A DNA stretch of 40,151 bases, from contig NZ_CADIJO010000041.1 of the NCBI RefSeq assembly GCF_902859705.1, positions 1 to 40,151 on the forward strand. Direction: 5' to 3'. The notes under the pieces are model-generated. The model did no database searches, was not told the DNA's origin, and worked only from the letters and a program-made list of their open reading frames with translations. The position numbers were made by a program, and so were the translations under genes. This DNA is from Achromobacter deleyi (lineage in GTDB: Bacteria > Pseudomonadota > Gammaproteobacteria > Burkholderiales > Burkholderiaceae_B). Shown one piece after another: positions 14,032 to 23,505 of this stretch (position 1 is the stretch's first letter; each line of letters begins with the position of its first letter).

Positions 14032-16731
14032 CTAGCCCAGCGGCACCACGGCGCCGCCCTGCTGGGCCGCGCCGCGCACGCGCGCTTCGCACAAGGGGCT
14101 GGCTTCGTTGAAAGCCAGGTTTGCCTGCGAGGTCTGCGGCCCCACCCAGCTGTGCGCGCCCGCCTTCAGTTCGACCTTGCCGGGCGCATGCAGCTGGATG
14201 CCGCCACCTTCCAGCCGCACATAGGCGCCGCCGGCCGTGGCCAGCACGCGTTCCTTGGCCTGCACCATCACGGCCGCGCTGGCCGAGGCAAAGGTCACGG
14301 CCTTCTCGGCCGTCAAGGTCATCTTGGCGCCCTGGCTGTGCAGGCGCAGCTTGCCGCCTGCCGCATGCAGCCGCAGGCCGCGGTCCTGCACGGCGCGGCT
14401 GCCGCCCGCTTCCTGGCCCAGGGTGAACAGCACCACGCCGGCCGCCACCCCCACCGCCAGATGGGCGCTGCTGACCCAGTTCACGTCCGGCGCCACCTGC
14501 GCCAGCGTGCCGCCCGCCACCACGAATGCGTTGCCGGGCGTGTATTGCCCGATGCCGCTGGGCGCGCTGACCTGGATGTGCGGCTCGCTGTAGGCCGCCA
14601 CCTTGATCGCGCCGCCCTGCGCGGCCGCATCATCCTGCGTGGCCTCGACCACGTCGCGCACGTGCGCCAGGCCTTCATGCACCGGCAACGCCTGCGGGTC
14701 GCCATCCAGAATGGCCTTCTGCTTGATGGCGATGTCGCCCAGTTCCTTGGCCGATTCCAGCGCGGCATCGATCTGCTTGGCGGCTTCGGCGCTGTCCAGC
14801 AGCGCGCCGTCGGCGTTCTCGCGCAGGTCGGCGCTGATGAGCAAGCCTTGCCCGCCGCGCAGCGCCACAGCTTCCTTGGTCGACAGCTCGGCGCCATGGC
14901 CCAGGTCTTCCAGGCGTTCGTTGTCGCGCTGCTGCTTGACGTGCCCCAGGTTCAGGCGGGAATCGGCCTGCGTGGTGGATGCCGTCAGGCGTGACTGGCC
15001 GGGCGTGTCGTCCTGCACCAGCTGGTTGTAGCCTCCCGTGCCGGCGCCGCTGGTCGACAGCGCCTGGGTCTTGAAGCCGGACATCACCGCATTGTGGGCA
15101 TGGCCGTCGCTACCGCCCGCGAACCAGGCCGGCGCGTTGCCGGTGGCGTTGGCCCCGCCCGCCTGCACCTGGTTGTGCGAGGCGTCTTGGGCGCCCTCGC
15201 CGTTGTACAGCGCGCCCACCACCACCGGGCGGTCGATGTCGCCGTGCAGAAATTCCACCAGCACTTCCTGGCCGACGCGCGGCACGAAATGGCCGCCCCA
15301 ATCGCCGCCGGCCACCGGTTCGGCCACGCGCACCCAGGCGCCCAGTTCGTCCTTGGCCGGCGCGTTCTCGTCACCCGACGGATGCGCCAGCCGGCTGCTG
15401 GAGGCCTTGCCGCGCTGCCAGTGAAACTGCACCTTGATGCGGTGATCGCGGTCGGTGTGCACGGGTTCTTCGGCCCCCACCACCAGCGCCGTCTGGGCGC
15501 CGAACACGGTGGGACGCGGATGCAGCCGCACGCCATGGCCGTCCTGCGTCGCCGGGCGAAACTCGGTATCGCTGCCGATGCAGGTAAAGGTGTTGCGGTA
15601 GAAATCGGCCTCTTCGTCGTCGCTGCCGCCCAAGGCCTCGCTCACCGCGCGGCCCAGATCCGCGTCGAAGTTGTTGCGCGCCTGGTGCGTCATCGCAATC
15701 ACCACGAATGAGGACGCGCCGCCCTGCTGGTAGTGGCCGGTCAGCTCGAAGCGCTGCCCCGGCGCCAGCGTGCGCACGGTGCCGGCGCCTTCCACGCTTT
15801 GCTGGCGCACGCGCAGCGCGGCCAGCGCGTTGTGCGCCAGGCGTTCGCCCTGCGCGCTGTCTTCGTAGGCATATTGGCCCGGATAATCATCGCTGATCAG
15901 GTCCACGGCGTTGGCCAGCTTGCCGGCGTCGGCCTGTGCCGACACAGGCCGCGACTGGGCGCTGCGGTAGTCCCAGCTGGCCATGCGTACGGCATTGGTC
16001 TGCCAGCGCTGGCGTGGGCTCCAGCGCTGGATGCTGTCTTCGGTTTCGGTCACGTCGGCGCGGGCAAAGCGCACGCTGGCCTGCGGGCCGGGCTTGAAGG
16101 CGCCGTTGTGGTCGGCAATGACCAGGGTGTGGCCGTCGTCCGCATGCTCGACCCAATAGAACAGCCCTTCTTCGGCCAGCAGGCGTTCGACGAAGGCGTA
16201 GTCGGTCTCGCGGTACTGGATGGTCAGGCTGCGCTTGGCGTAGGTGGCGCGGTCCTCTACGTCCCAGCGCCACTGCGGCGCCAGCGTGCCCTGGCCCTTG
16301 TAGTCGCCGAAAATGCTTTCGACGATATCGATCACCGTCTTGTCCTGGTAGGCAAAGCTGTCGCGCCGAGCACGCAGAAACGCCAGCCACGGCTCGACGG
16401 TCAGGCCGTAACGCGCCAGGCCGCCATTGGCGCCCAGAAAACGCGCCCCCGTGGCATGGCCGTGCCACAGGCGCGGCTGCTCACGGTCCAGCGCCGTTTG
16501 CAAGCGCAGCGTGACCGGCTGGCCCAGCAAGGCCTTCAACGGAATATGTGCGTCGTCCGACAGCGCGGTGATTTCCAGCCGGCAGGCGCCGCCGCTCAGC
16601 TGTTCGGTAGCCGACAAGGTCTCGGCCACCAGGCGGTTCTCGCCCAGCGGCGTGCGCAGGTCCAGCAGGCGGTTGGCCTGCGCGATACCGGCGGTCGACA
16701 GGCGGGAAAGTCCGGAAGCATCCTGGGGCAT
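14032..16731 (-). CDS. vgrG: VgrG spike protein (TssI) with DUF2345 tail
   Basis: The product has 899 residues and forms the trimeric tip of the T6SS needle. The gp27-like part begins RLLDLRTPLGENRLVAETL and contains the YRETDYAFVERLLAEEGLFY motif typical of VgrG. The OB-fold/gp5 part has HRIKVQFHWQRG and GGHFVPRVGQEVLVEFL, then DIDRPVVVGALYN. A DUF2345 beta-helix extension follows from about 640, with repeated GKLRLHSQGAKMTLTAEK-like strands. The C-terminus ends without an enzyme domain, so cargo is carried non-covalently through the DUF4123 adaptor encoded next. ATG 16731 has GGAG seven bases before it. It follows clpV by 13 bases in the core operon, which makes it the probable housekeeping VgrG. 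Confidence 0.93.
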   Translation of the reverse strand: MPQDASGLSRLSTAGIAQANRLLDLRTPLGENRLVAETLSATEQLSGGACRLEITALSDDAHIPLKALLGQPVTLRLQTALDREQPRLWHGHATGARFLGANGGLARYGLTVEPWLAFLRARRDSFAYQDKTVIDIVESIFGDYKGQGTLAPQWRWDVEDRATYAKRSLTIQYRETDYAFVERLLAEEGLFYWVEHADDGHTLVIADHNGAFKPGPQASVRFARADVTETEDSIQRWSPRQRWQTNAVRMASWDYRSAQSRPVSAQADAGKLANAVDLISDDYPGQYAYEDSAQGERLAHNALAALRVRQQSVEGAGTVRTLAPGQRFELTGHYQQGGASSFVVIAMTHQARNNFDADLGRAVSEALGGSDDEEADFYRNTFTCIGSDTEFRPATQDGHGVRLHPRPTVFGAQTALVVGAEEPVHTDRDHRIKVQFHWQRGKASSSRLAHPSGDENAPAKDELGAWVRVAEPVAGGDWGGHFVPRVGQEVLVEFLHGDIDRPVVVGALYNGEGAQDASHNQVQAGGANATGNAPAWFAGGSDGHAHNAVMSGFKTQALSTSGAGTGGYNQLVQDDTPGQSRLTASTTQADSRLNLGHVKQQRDNERLEDLGHGAELSTKEAVALRGGQGLLISADLRENADGALLDSAEAAKQIDAALESAKELGDIAIKQKAILDGDPQALPVHEGLAHVRDVVEATQDDAAAQGGAIKVAAYSEPHIQVSAPSGIGQYTPGNAFVVAGGTLAQVAPDVNWVSSAHLAVGVAAGVVLFTLGQEAGGSRAVQDRGLRLHAAGGKLRLHSQGAKMTLTAEKAVTFASASAAVMVQAKERVLATAGGAYVRLEGGGIQLHAPGKVELKAGAHSWVGPQTSQANLAFNEASPLCEARVRGAAQQGGAVVPLG

Positions 16732-16744
16732 GATCGGCTCCGGC

Positions 16745-19429
16745 TCAGGTCAGGCGGTAACGGAAGTCGCCGTTCTTGCCGGCAGTCACCCGGATGCGCG
16801 CAATCGCTTCGCCCTGCGCCATGCGGCCCAGCACCTGTTCGGCGATCTGCGGCAACAGCGTGCCGTTCAAGATGTGGTCGACGTTGCGCGCACCGGTGTC
16901 CACTTCGGTGCAGCGCGCCAGCACGGCCTCGACCAGCGCCTCGTCCCAATCGAACACCGCGCGGTGGTTGGCCTGCACGCGTTCGGCAATGCGGCCCAGC
17001 TTCAAGCCGATGATGCGCGCCAGCGCGTCGTCATCCACCGGGTAGTAGGCAATGGTCTTCATACGGCCCAGGAAAGCGGGCTTGAAGGCCTTGTACAGCT
17101 GCGGGGCCAGCAGTTCCTGCAAGGCCTCGGGGTCCGGGCGTTCGTCCGCGGCCTTGTTCAGGCAGGCCTGCATGATGGCCGACGACCCGACGTTGGACGT
17201 CAGGATGATGAGCGTATTGCGAAAGTCGATCTCGCGCCCTTCGGCATCGTCCATCACGCCTTTGTCGAAGACCTGGAAGAAAAGCTCCAGCACGTCGGGA
17301 TGCGCCTTTTCGATTTCGTCCAGCAGCACCACGCTGTACGGCTGGCGCCGCACGGCCTCGGTCAGCACGCCGCCTTCGCCGTAACCCACATAGCCGGGCG
17401 GCGACCCTTTCAGGCCCGACACGCTGTGGGCCTCCTGGTATTCGCTCATGTTGATGGTGACCAGCTTGCGCTCGCCGCCATACAGAATGTCGGCCACGGC
17501 CAGCGCGGTCTCGGTCTTGCCCACGCCGGACGGGCCGACGAACAGGAACACGCCCTTGGGCTTGTTCGGATCTTCCAGGCCGGCGCGCGCGGTGCGCACG
17601 CGTTGGGCAATGGCATGCAGCGCATGGTCCTGGCCGATCACGCGTTCAGCCAGCAGCGGCTGCAATTCCAGCACCGTACGGATTTCGTCATTGACCATGC
17701 GGCCCAGCGGAATGCCCGTCCAGGCCGAGACGATCTCGGCAATCACCTGCGCATCCACATAGGCCGGCACCAGCGGCGCTTCGCCCTGCAAGGCGCGCAA
17801 CTGCTGCTGCAACTCGGCCAGTTGCGCCTGGGCGGGCGTGGGCTCCGCGGCCTTGCTGCCGCGGCGCTTGCCGGCGGTCTCGGACTCGGGTTCCTGGCCG
17901 GCGGCTTCCAGTTCTTCGCGCAGCGCGTGAATCTGGCGCACCAGCTCGCTTTCCTGGGCCAGGCGCGCCTCGGCGGCTGTCAGTTCCTGGCGCGTGGCGT
18001 CCATTTCCTCGTCCAGCTCGCGCAGGCGGGCCGATTGCGCGGCACCGGCGGCGGCCTCGCGGCGCAGCGCGGCGAGCTCGGTCTCCTGGCGGGCCAGGCG
18101 ATGTCGCGCGTCGTCGATCAGGGCAGGCGTGGCGCTGCGGCCCAGCGCCACCCGGGCGCACGCCGTATCCAGCACGCCCACCGCCTTGTCGGGCAACTGC
18201 CGCCCGCTGATGTAGCGGTGCGACAGCCGGGCCGCGGCCACGATGGCCTCGTCCAGGATGCGCACGCCGAAATGCTGTTCCATCAGCGGCGCCATGCCGC
18301 GCAGCATGCTGGCGGCCAGGCCTTCGCTGGGTTCTTCCACTTTCACGACCTGAAAGCGCCGCGCCAGGGCCGCGTCTTTCTCGAAGTACTTCTTGTATTC
18401 GCTCCAGGTGGTCGCCGCGATGGTGCGCAGTTCGCCGCGCGCCAGCGCCGGCTTGAGCAGGTTGGCCGCATCGTTCTGCCCCGCCTGCCCACCCGCACCG
18501 ATCATGGTGTGGGCTTCGTCGATGAACAGGATGATGGGCGTGGGGCTTTGCTTGACCTCGTCGATCACGCTTTTCAACCGGTTCTCGAACTCGCCCTTGA
18601 CGCTGGCGCCGGCCTGCAGCAAGCCCATGTCCAGCGTGCGCAACGCCACGCCCGCCAGGGCCGGCGGCACGTCGCCGGCCACGATGCGCAGCGCCAGGCC
18701 TTCGACCACCGCGGTCTTGCCCACGCCGGCCTCGCCGGTCAGGATGGGGTTGTTCTGGCGCCGCCGCGTCAGGATGTCGATCATCTGGCGAATTTCGGCA
18801 TCGCGGCCGATCACCGGATCGATCTTGCCTTCGCGGGCGCGCTCGGTCAGGTTGGTGGTGTACTGGTCCAGCGCGGGCGTCTTGGACAATCCCGCGGCGG
18901 ACGCGGCGGCGTCACCCTGCGCGGCGCCGTCGCCCAGCGCCACCGACTGGCCGGCCTCTTCCGATCCTTCGGTCAATGCCGCGAAGTCATGTTTCAGCTC
19001 TTGCAGCCGGAACGATTCGAACAAGCGCGAACCGCGCCGCGCCAACGCAGCCAGGTCGGGTTCGGTCAGCAGCGCCAGCAGCAGATGGCCCGAGCGAATG
19101 CGGGTCGTCTGCGTATCCAGCGACGCGATCAGCCAGGCGTGTTCGAACAGCCGCGGCAAGTGCGGCGAAAACACCGGCGTACGGGTGTTGCCGTTCTTGA
19201 AGCCGCGTATCTCGGCGTTCAGATCGGCTTCCAGCACGGCCGCCTCGATGCCGCTGCGGCGCGCCACCAGACTGAAGTCGCTGGCCGGCTTTTCCAAGAG
19301 CGCCAGGAACAGGTGTTCCAGGTCTACCTCGTAGTGGCCTTGCGCCATGCACAGGCTGGCGGCGCGCTCGGCGGCCTGGCGGCAGGTCTGGTTCAGTTTC
19401 CCGATCAGGGTTTTCAGGGGAGTGGCCAT
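16745..19429 (-). CDS. tssH: T6SS sheath-disassembly ATPase ClpV (TssH)
   Basis: The product has 894 residues, normal for ClpV. The Clp N-domain (1-150) is followed by two AAA+ modules. The first has Walker A GEAGVGKT at 232-239 and Walker B ILFIDEAHTMIG. The second has GPSGVGKT at 632-639 and VVLLDEIEKAHPDV. A ClpB-like coiled-coil middle region lies around 410-520, rich in Glu, Ala and Arg. ClpV binds the contracted TssB/TssC sheath and disassembles it for reuse. ATG 19429 gives the standard start MATPLKTLIGKLN; the frame opens further upstream only inside tssG. It lies 19 bases after tssG. Confidence 0.96.
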   Translation of the reverse strand: MATPLKTLIGKLNQTCRQAAERAASLCMAQGHYEVDLEHLFLALLEKPASDFSLVARRSGIEAAVLEADLNAEIRGFKNGNTRTPVFSPHLPRLFEHAWLIASLDTQTTRIRSGHLLLALLTEPDLAALARRGSRLFESFRLQELKHDFAALTEGSEEAGQSVALGDGAAQGDAAASAAGLSKTPALDQYTTNLTERAREGKIDPVIGRDAEIRQMIDILTRRRQNNPILTGEAGVGKTAVVEGLALRIVAGDVPPALAGVALRTLDMGLLQAGASVKGEFENRLKSVIDEVKQSPTPIILFIDEAHTMIGAGGQAGQNDAANLLKPALARGELRTIAATTWSEYKKYFEKDAALARRFQVVKVEEPSEGLAASMLRGMAPLMEQHFGVRILDEAIVAAARLSHRYISGRQLPDKAVGVLDTACARVALGRSATPALIDDARHRLARQETELAALRREAAAGAAQSARLRELDEEMDATRQELTAAEARLAQESELVRQIHALREELEAAGQEPESETAGKRRGSKAAEPTPAQAQLAELQQQLRALQGEAPLVPAYVDAQVIAEIVSAWTGIPLGRMVNDEIRTVLELQPLLAERVIGQDHALHAIAQRVRTARAGLEDPNKPKGVFLFVGPSGVGKTETALAVADILYGGERKLVTINMSEYQEAHSVSGLKGSPPGYVGYGEGGVLTEAVRRQPYSVVLLDEIEKAHPDVLELFFQVFDKGVMDDAEGREIDFRNTLIILTSNVGSSAIMQACLNKAADERPDPEALQELLAPQLYKAFKPAFLGRMKTIAYYPVDDDALARIIGLKLGRIAERVQANHRAVFDWDEALVEAVLARCTEVDTGARNVDHILNGTLLPQIAEQVLGRMAQGEAIARIRVTAGKNGDFRYRLT

Positions 19430-19448
19430 GTTCTGGGTTGTCTTGTTC

Positions 19449-20540
19449 TTAGTGGATGGTGTGCAGTTCGTAGCTGGCGTCGTCGCGGTCCGACGCCGAC
19501 GGTTCGGTGCAAAGAAAGGAATTCCAGCCCAGGCGCGCGCCGCCGCTGTCGGCATCGCCGCCCAGCGCGCTGCCGGCGACGTCCTCTTTGGCCATCACCA
19601 GGCGCACCTCGTATTCGAAGCTCAGGCCGCCGAACATCGTCAGCAGCTTTTCCAGCGCCTGCGCGCGGGCGCCGCCGGGCAGGAAATCGGCGAACGCCGA
19701 CTTGGACAGCGGGCCGATCCACAGCCGGATGCGCAGGTCGCGCTGCCAGATGCGATCGCCCGCCATGGCCGACACGCCCAGCACGGCGCCGGGCCGGCCC
19801 AGTTGGGTACGGTTTTCGGGCGGCACGTGATACCAGCGGCCCACGAACTGCTCGACCCGCAGGGCCACCTGGAAGTAATCGGCCAGCACCCGTTGCAGAT
19901 AGGCGGCCGACACCGGCCGCTGCCGCGCCGCCGCCGCATAGTGCGCCAACGACTCGTCGAACACACGGCCTTCGCCCGCGTGCAGGCGGTCGCGCAGCGC
20001 CGGATGGCCCACGCCGCCCAGCGCCAGCAGCAGCGGCAGGTAGTGGTGGTCCTGTTCGGTCTCGTGCCGCAGCGGCATGCGGTACTTCTTCCAGGCGGCG
20101 TAGAACAGCGCCGCCGCCCGGTTCGAGAAAATGTCGAAGAACGCGCGCGCGCCGCGGTCGCGGGTGGCGCTTTCGCGGTGGCTCAGAATCTCGGAATAAT
20201 GCAGCGGCAAGGCGCCCTGCCCGCCCAGCAAACCGAAGAATGCCGGCTCGATCTCGACCCGGCCCAACGTGCCCGCGGCCAGCGCCGCCAGGCGCGCGTC
20301 GGCGTCGTGCAAAGCCTGGCCGTTCTTGTCAAAGGCGGTCAGCCCCGCGATCTCGCTGGCGGGAAAGCCCAGCGACGACGAATTGACGAAGCGCAGGTGC
20401 GTCGGCACCGCATTCTTGGCGCGCGTGCCTTCCTGGCGCGCGAACCAAAGCTCCAGCACCCGCACGGCCTGGAAGAACTTGAAGCGCTGCGGCTCGGCCA
20501 GCAGCGATTCGATTACGCTAGGATCGCGTCGCCGTTGCAT
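19449..20540 (-). CDS. tssG: T6SS baseplate protein TssG
   Basis: The product has 363 residues. The N-terminus has the family pattern of a short helix and then FKFFQAVRVLELWF. Further TssG features are FVNSSSLGFPASEI, the segment EPAFFGLLGGQGALPLHYSE, and the conserved-looking IRLWIGPLSKSAFADFLPGG. It forms the baseplate wedge with TssE, TssF and TssK. ATG 20540 overlaps tssF by 28 bases; a GTG three codons earlier is the alternative. Neither has a clear Shine-Dalgarno, so translation is probably coupled to tssF. Confidence 0.94.
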   Translation of the reverse strand: MQRRRDPSVIESLLAEPQRFKFFQAVRVLELWFARQEGTRAKNAVPTHLRFVNSSSLGFPASEIAGLTAFDKNGQALHDADARLAALAAGTLGRVEIEPAFFGLLGGQGALPLHYSEILSHRESATRDRGARAFFDIFSNRAAALFYAAWKKYRMPLRHETEQDHHYLPLLLALGGVGHPALRDRLHAGEGRVFDESLAHYAAAARQRPVSAAYLQRVLADYFQVALRVEQFVGRWYHVPPENRTQLGRPGAVLGVSAMAGDRIWQRDLRIRLWIGPLSKSAFADFLPGGARAQALEKLLTMFGGLSFEYEVRLVMAKEDVAGSALGGDADSGGARLGWNSFLCTEPSASDRDDASYELHTIH

Positions 20541-22351
20541 GGAGGACACCGTAGGATTTCTTCCGCGCCGCGGCGCGACAGCACCACCAACTGCACGAAG
20601 CTGTTGGCGTGCACATAAAGGCCAAAGAAGCGGTTGATCACTGCCACGAAGGCATGCAGGCTGGTGCCCACGAAATTGTCTTCGTTGATCGTCAGCCGGA
20701 TCTCGATGCCGCGCACAAACGTCGCGAACGGCTCGCCCGGCATCCAGTGGGTGGCGGGCTTGTAGTCCAGCCCCACCAGCCCTTCGATCTGGCGCGCCGC
20801 CACCGCCGCGTGCGACAGGTCATACAGGCGCAGCGTTTCCTTCAGCGCCGGCAAGCCGCTGTGCACCAGCGACAGATGATTCAACGCCAGGTGCGAGATC
20901 AACCGCCAGTGCGCCGCGCGACCCTGCTGGAAGCGGTGCGTGTGGGTCGGGCGGCGCAGCATGCGGATCTCGCGCGCCACCGAGCCGCCTTCCAGGAACA
21001 GGTCACCGCCCGGCTGGCCCACCGCCAGGTGCGACGGCAGGTCGCGGTTGGTGCAGGTCAGTTCCAGGCTCAGCGTCTCGGTCTGCGGCAGCGCCGGATT
21101 GAAGTCGATGTCCACGATGGACATCTCCATCTCGTAGCCCGGGCTGCGCTCGGCCACCATCGGGTCGCGCCGGGCCGTCCAGTAATGGCTGGCGCCTTCG
21201 GGCGTTTCGCCGTGGTGCAGCGAATAGAACGGCCGGAATTCCACCACCGAATCGCCCTGCGCGTTCTGCCGCACCAGGCGCACGCGGTCGATGGAATAGA
21301 CCTCGTAGCCGTAGGCCCGGCGGGCATCGGCCACCACCGGGTACGACGCGGCGGCATGCGTCACGCGGATCGGGTCGGCGCGCTGGTCGAACAGATTGAT
21401 CACCGGCGTGCAGCCCAGCCGGAAGTTGTCGGCCGACGCCGACTCCAGCAGGCGCGCGGTATTCGAATCGGCGCGCAGCCCCTTGACCGGCAGGTGCAGC
21501 GTGAATTCGCGCACCGGCCCCACCGCGCGCCGCAGCGCCGCCAGGTCGATGTCGACGAAATTGAATTTCTCGGAAAACACGAAATACTCGGCCAGCAACC
21601 GGTAGGCCGGATGCGAGCTGGCCGGAAAATCGATCAGCGCGTCTTCCTCGGCCAGGCCCACCTGTGCCAGCGGCACCTCGGGCAGGCGGTTCCAGCGGCC
21701 GGGCTGCGTCTCGATGTAGGCCGCCGCGGTGCGCAGGAACAGGCAATCGCGCAGCGCCGCCACGAACGACGGCTCGCCATGCAGATACACACGCAGCCGG
21801 TCGGTGGCCAGCGTGGCAAAGCTTTGCGTCTCGGCCAGGCAGGCCAGCGTCAGCGACAGGCGGCCGGTCACGCCCGGCGGCAGCTGCGTGGACGACGGCG
21901 CGTTGGCCGTTGACGCGAACGCGGCGCGGCGTATCGCCACGGGCGCCAGCGTCACGTCATAGGCCGTGCGGAAACGGCAAGCCACGCCGCGCACGGCGTG
22001 GGATTTCAATTCGGTGCCGCGTGCCAGGCGCACTGGCGCGGTCAGTTGGGCCGCCACCCCGCCCATATCGAACTGGGCGATCGAACACGACGGAAACGGC
22101 CGCAGGTAGTGCGGGTACATCACCTCGAACAACGCTTCCGTGAATTCCGGATAGTCGTCGTCCAGCTTCTTGTTGATGCGCGCCCCCAGCAGCGCGAAGG
22201 ACTCGATCATCCGTTCGACGTGCGGATCCTCGCAGGTTTCCCCCGACAGCCCCAGGCGCGCCGCGATCTTCGGATAGCGCTGGGCGAAATCGCGCGACGA
22301 GCCGCGCAGGAACCCCAGCTCGCGTTCGTAATACGGCAGCAGTTCTTCCAT
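20513..22351 (-). CDS. tssF: T6SS baseplate protein TssF
   Basis: The product has 612 residues. The N-terminus MEELLPYYERELGFLR and the following DPHVERMIESFALLGARI and LFEVMYPHYLRPFPS are diagnostic of TssF (VC_A0110 family). With two copies per TssG it forms the baseplate wedge that surrounds the VgrG spike. The ATG at 22351 begins the conserved N-terminus. The C-terminal CPPCNG stretch is unusual for the family, which normally ends near the LSRRGAEEI-like segment seen just before it. It lies 53 bases after tssE. Confidence 0.95.
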   Translation of the reverse strand: MEELLPYYERELGFLRGSSRDFAQRYPKIAARLGLSGETCEDPHVERMIESFALLGARINKKLDDDYPEFTEALFEVMYPHYLRPFPSCSIAQFDMGGVAAQLTAPVRLARGTELKSHAVRGVACRFRTAYDVTLAPVAIRRAAFASTANAPSSTQLPPGVTGRLSLTLACLAETQSFATLATDRLRVYLHGEPSFVAALRDCLFLRTAAAYIETQPGRWNRLPEVPLAQVGLAEEDALIDFPASSHPAYRLLAEYFVFSEKFNFVDIDLAALRRAVGPVREFTLHLPVKGLRADSNTARLLESASADNFRLGCTPVINLFDQRADPIRVTHAAASYPVVADARRAYGYEVYSIDRVRLVRQNAQGDSVVEFRPFYSLHHGETPEGASHYWTARRDPMVAERSPGYEMEMSIVDIDFNPALPQTETLSLELTCTNRDLPSHLAVGQPGGDLFLEGGSVAREIRMLRRPTHTHRFQQGRAAHWRLISHLALNHLSLVHSGLPALKETLRLYDLSHAAVAARQIEGLVGLDYKPATHWMPGEPFATFVRGIEIRLTINEDNFVGTSLHAFVAVINRFFGLYVHANSFVQLVVLSRRGAEEILRCPPCNGDAILA

Positions 22352-22404
22352 CTTTCCCTTCCTCGCCGACGGTTGGCCACCGGCGCCCGCGTGCGTTTAT
22401 GTTG

Positions 22405-22890
22405 TCAGGCGGCCGCCGCGGCCTTGGCCCAGCCCTTGCTGACCGAATACTGCAGCGTCGATGGCTGCAAGGTCGCGTCGAACGTCACCGGCTCGTGGGC
22501 CGGGCCCACGTCCAGCATCGCGGTAATCGCGAAATACAGCACCGATGTCGCGCGGCTGTCGACCTGCAGCACCACCCGCACGTGCGTCAACCGAGGCTCA
22601 TGCCGGGCAATCGCCTGCTCCAGCGACCGGCAGATGAATTCCCGGTCGTAGTGGCTGGCCAGGCTCAGCCCCGAAAAGTCCGACAGCCCATAGGTCAGGA
22701 TGGACCGCTGGCAATTCGGATAGCGCTTGAGCGACGCCTCGGTAAAGACCATGCGGGTATTGAGCAGGGCCTCGATGTCGCGCGCGACGGTTTCCTTGAT
22801 TTCCTCGACGGACAGGCGCCGCAGCGCATGCGGCGCCGGACCATCCCCGTCGAACAACTTGTCGAACAGACTGGGTTCGAATCCCTTCAT
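22405..22890 (-). CDS. tssE: T6SS baseplate protein TssE (gp25-like)
   Basis: The product has 161 residues. The gp25/lysozyme-like fold is shown by SVEEIKETVARDIEALLNTR, then the motif YPNCQRSILTYGLSDFSGL and the C-terminal VLYFAITAMLDVG strand. TssE nucleates sheath assembly on the baseplate. ATG 22890 is preferred over the adjoining GTG 22893 because GAGG stands seven bases ahead of it. The N-terminal FEPSLFDKLFDGDG fits the family. The C-terminus ends in an Ala run. A terminator-like hairpin lies between hcp and this gene, so its level may be well below that of hcp. Confidence 0.93.
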   Translation of the reverse strand: MKGFEPSLFDKLFDGDGPAPHALRRLSVEEIKETVARDIEALLNTRMVFTEASLKRYPNCQRSILTYGLSDFSGLSLASHYDREFICRSLEQAIARHEPRLTHVRVVLQVDSRATSVLYFAITAMLDVGPAHEPVTFDATLQPSTLQYSVSKGWAKAAAAA

Positions 22891-22908
22891 CACGGACCTC
22901 TTTTACGG

Positions 22909-22940
22909 AAAACCGCGGCCCGGGGACGAGCCGCGGCCTT
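22909..22940 (-). terminator. Attenuating terminator between hcp and tssE
   Basis: Read on the minus strand, AAGG-CCGCGGC (22940-22930) pairs with GCCGCGG-TTTT (22919-22909), an 11-bp stem with two G-U pairs and a 10-base loop. The T-run is the 3' arm end. Because the operon goes on into tssE, partial termination is expected, which would make hcp mRNA more abundant than that of the baseplate genes. Confidence 0.55.
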
Positions 22941-22961
22941 CGCCATGCCGCGCGGTCGGGT

Positions 22962-23465
22962 TCAGACCGAGTAGGTCTTGTCGTTCTTGGTCAGGCTCCA
23001 CGCGCCCTGGGCGTTGCCGCCCTGGTTGCCGCCAACCTTCTGCTGCGTGTACTTCCACTGCACGGCGGCGTACTTCAGCGAGAACGATTCGTGCGGCAGG
23101 CCTTCGCTGACCACTTCCGGCGCCACGCGCGAGATGATCACGTACTTGAGCTTGATTTCCAGGTACTTGACGCGGTTGCCCTCGCCGTCGGCCCGCAGGA
23201 AATCGATGGTCACTTCGTCAAAAGTGGTGCCGCCCGAGGCGTGCTGATACAGCAGCGGGCTGACCACGTCCAGGTCTTTGGTGAAGACCATTTCACCGTG
23301 CTCGGTGCGCTCGGCGGTATGGCCGCCCGAGGTCGAAGCGGTGGCCGAGCGCGGCTGAATGATCTCGTGGCGCCAGGAACCGACTTCGATCCAGTCCGGG
23401 TGGTCCTTGTCCTGGGACTCGCCCTTGAGCGCAGGATTGCCGAATTTGACGTAGATGTCCTTCAT
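22962..23465 (-). CDS. hcp: Hcp inner-tube protein (TssD)
   Basis: The product has 167 residues, the usual Hcp size. It opens MKDIYVKFGNPALKGESQDK and contains WIEVGSWRHEIIQPRS, the TKDLDVVSPLLYQHASGG strand-turn and the C-terminal YAAVQWKYTQQK, all typical of Hcp. Hexamers stack as the tube that is shot into the target, and Hcp also binds small effectors. ATG 23465 has GGAGAG eight bases upstream, the strongest ribosome-binding site of the operon, in keeping with high expression. It lies between tssC and tssE, the common order. Confidence 0.96.
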   Translation of the reverse strand: MKDIYVKFGNPALKGESQDKDHPDWIEVGSWRHEIIQPRSATASTSGGHTAERTEHGEMVFTKDLDVVSPLLYQHASGGTTFDEVTIDFLRADGEGNRVKYLEIKLKYVIISRVAPEVVSEGLPHESFSLKYAAVQWKYTQQKVGGNQGGNAQGAWSLTKNDKTYSV

Positions 23466-23505
23466 TAAAGTTCTCTCCAGTTAAAAACCGCGTAGCAGAC
23501 GAGCA

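Noticed and set aside
16427..20386. A very long plus-strand open frame opposite vgrG, clpV and tssG
   Set aside because: The opposite strand holds three recognisable T6SS genes; the frame has the composition of an antisense shadow and no motif.
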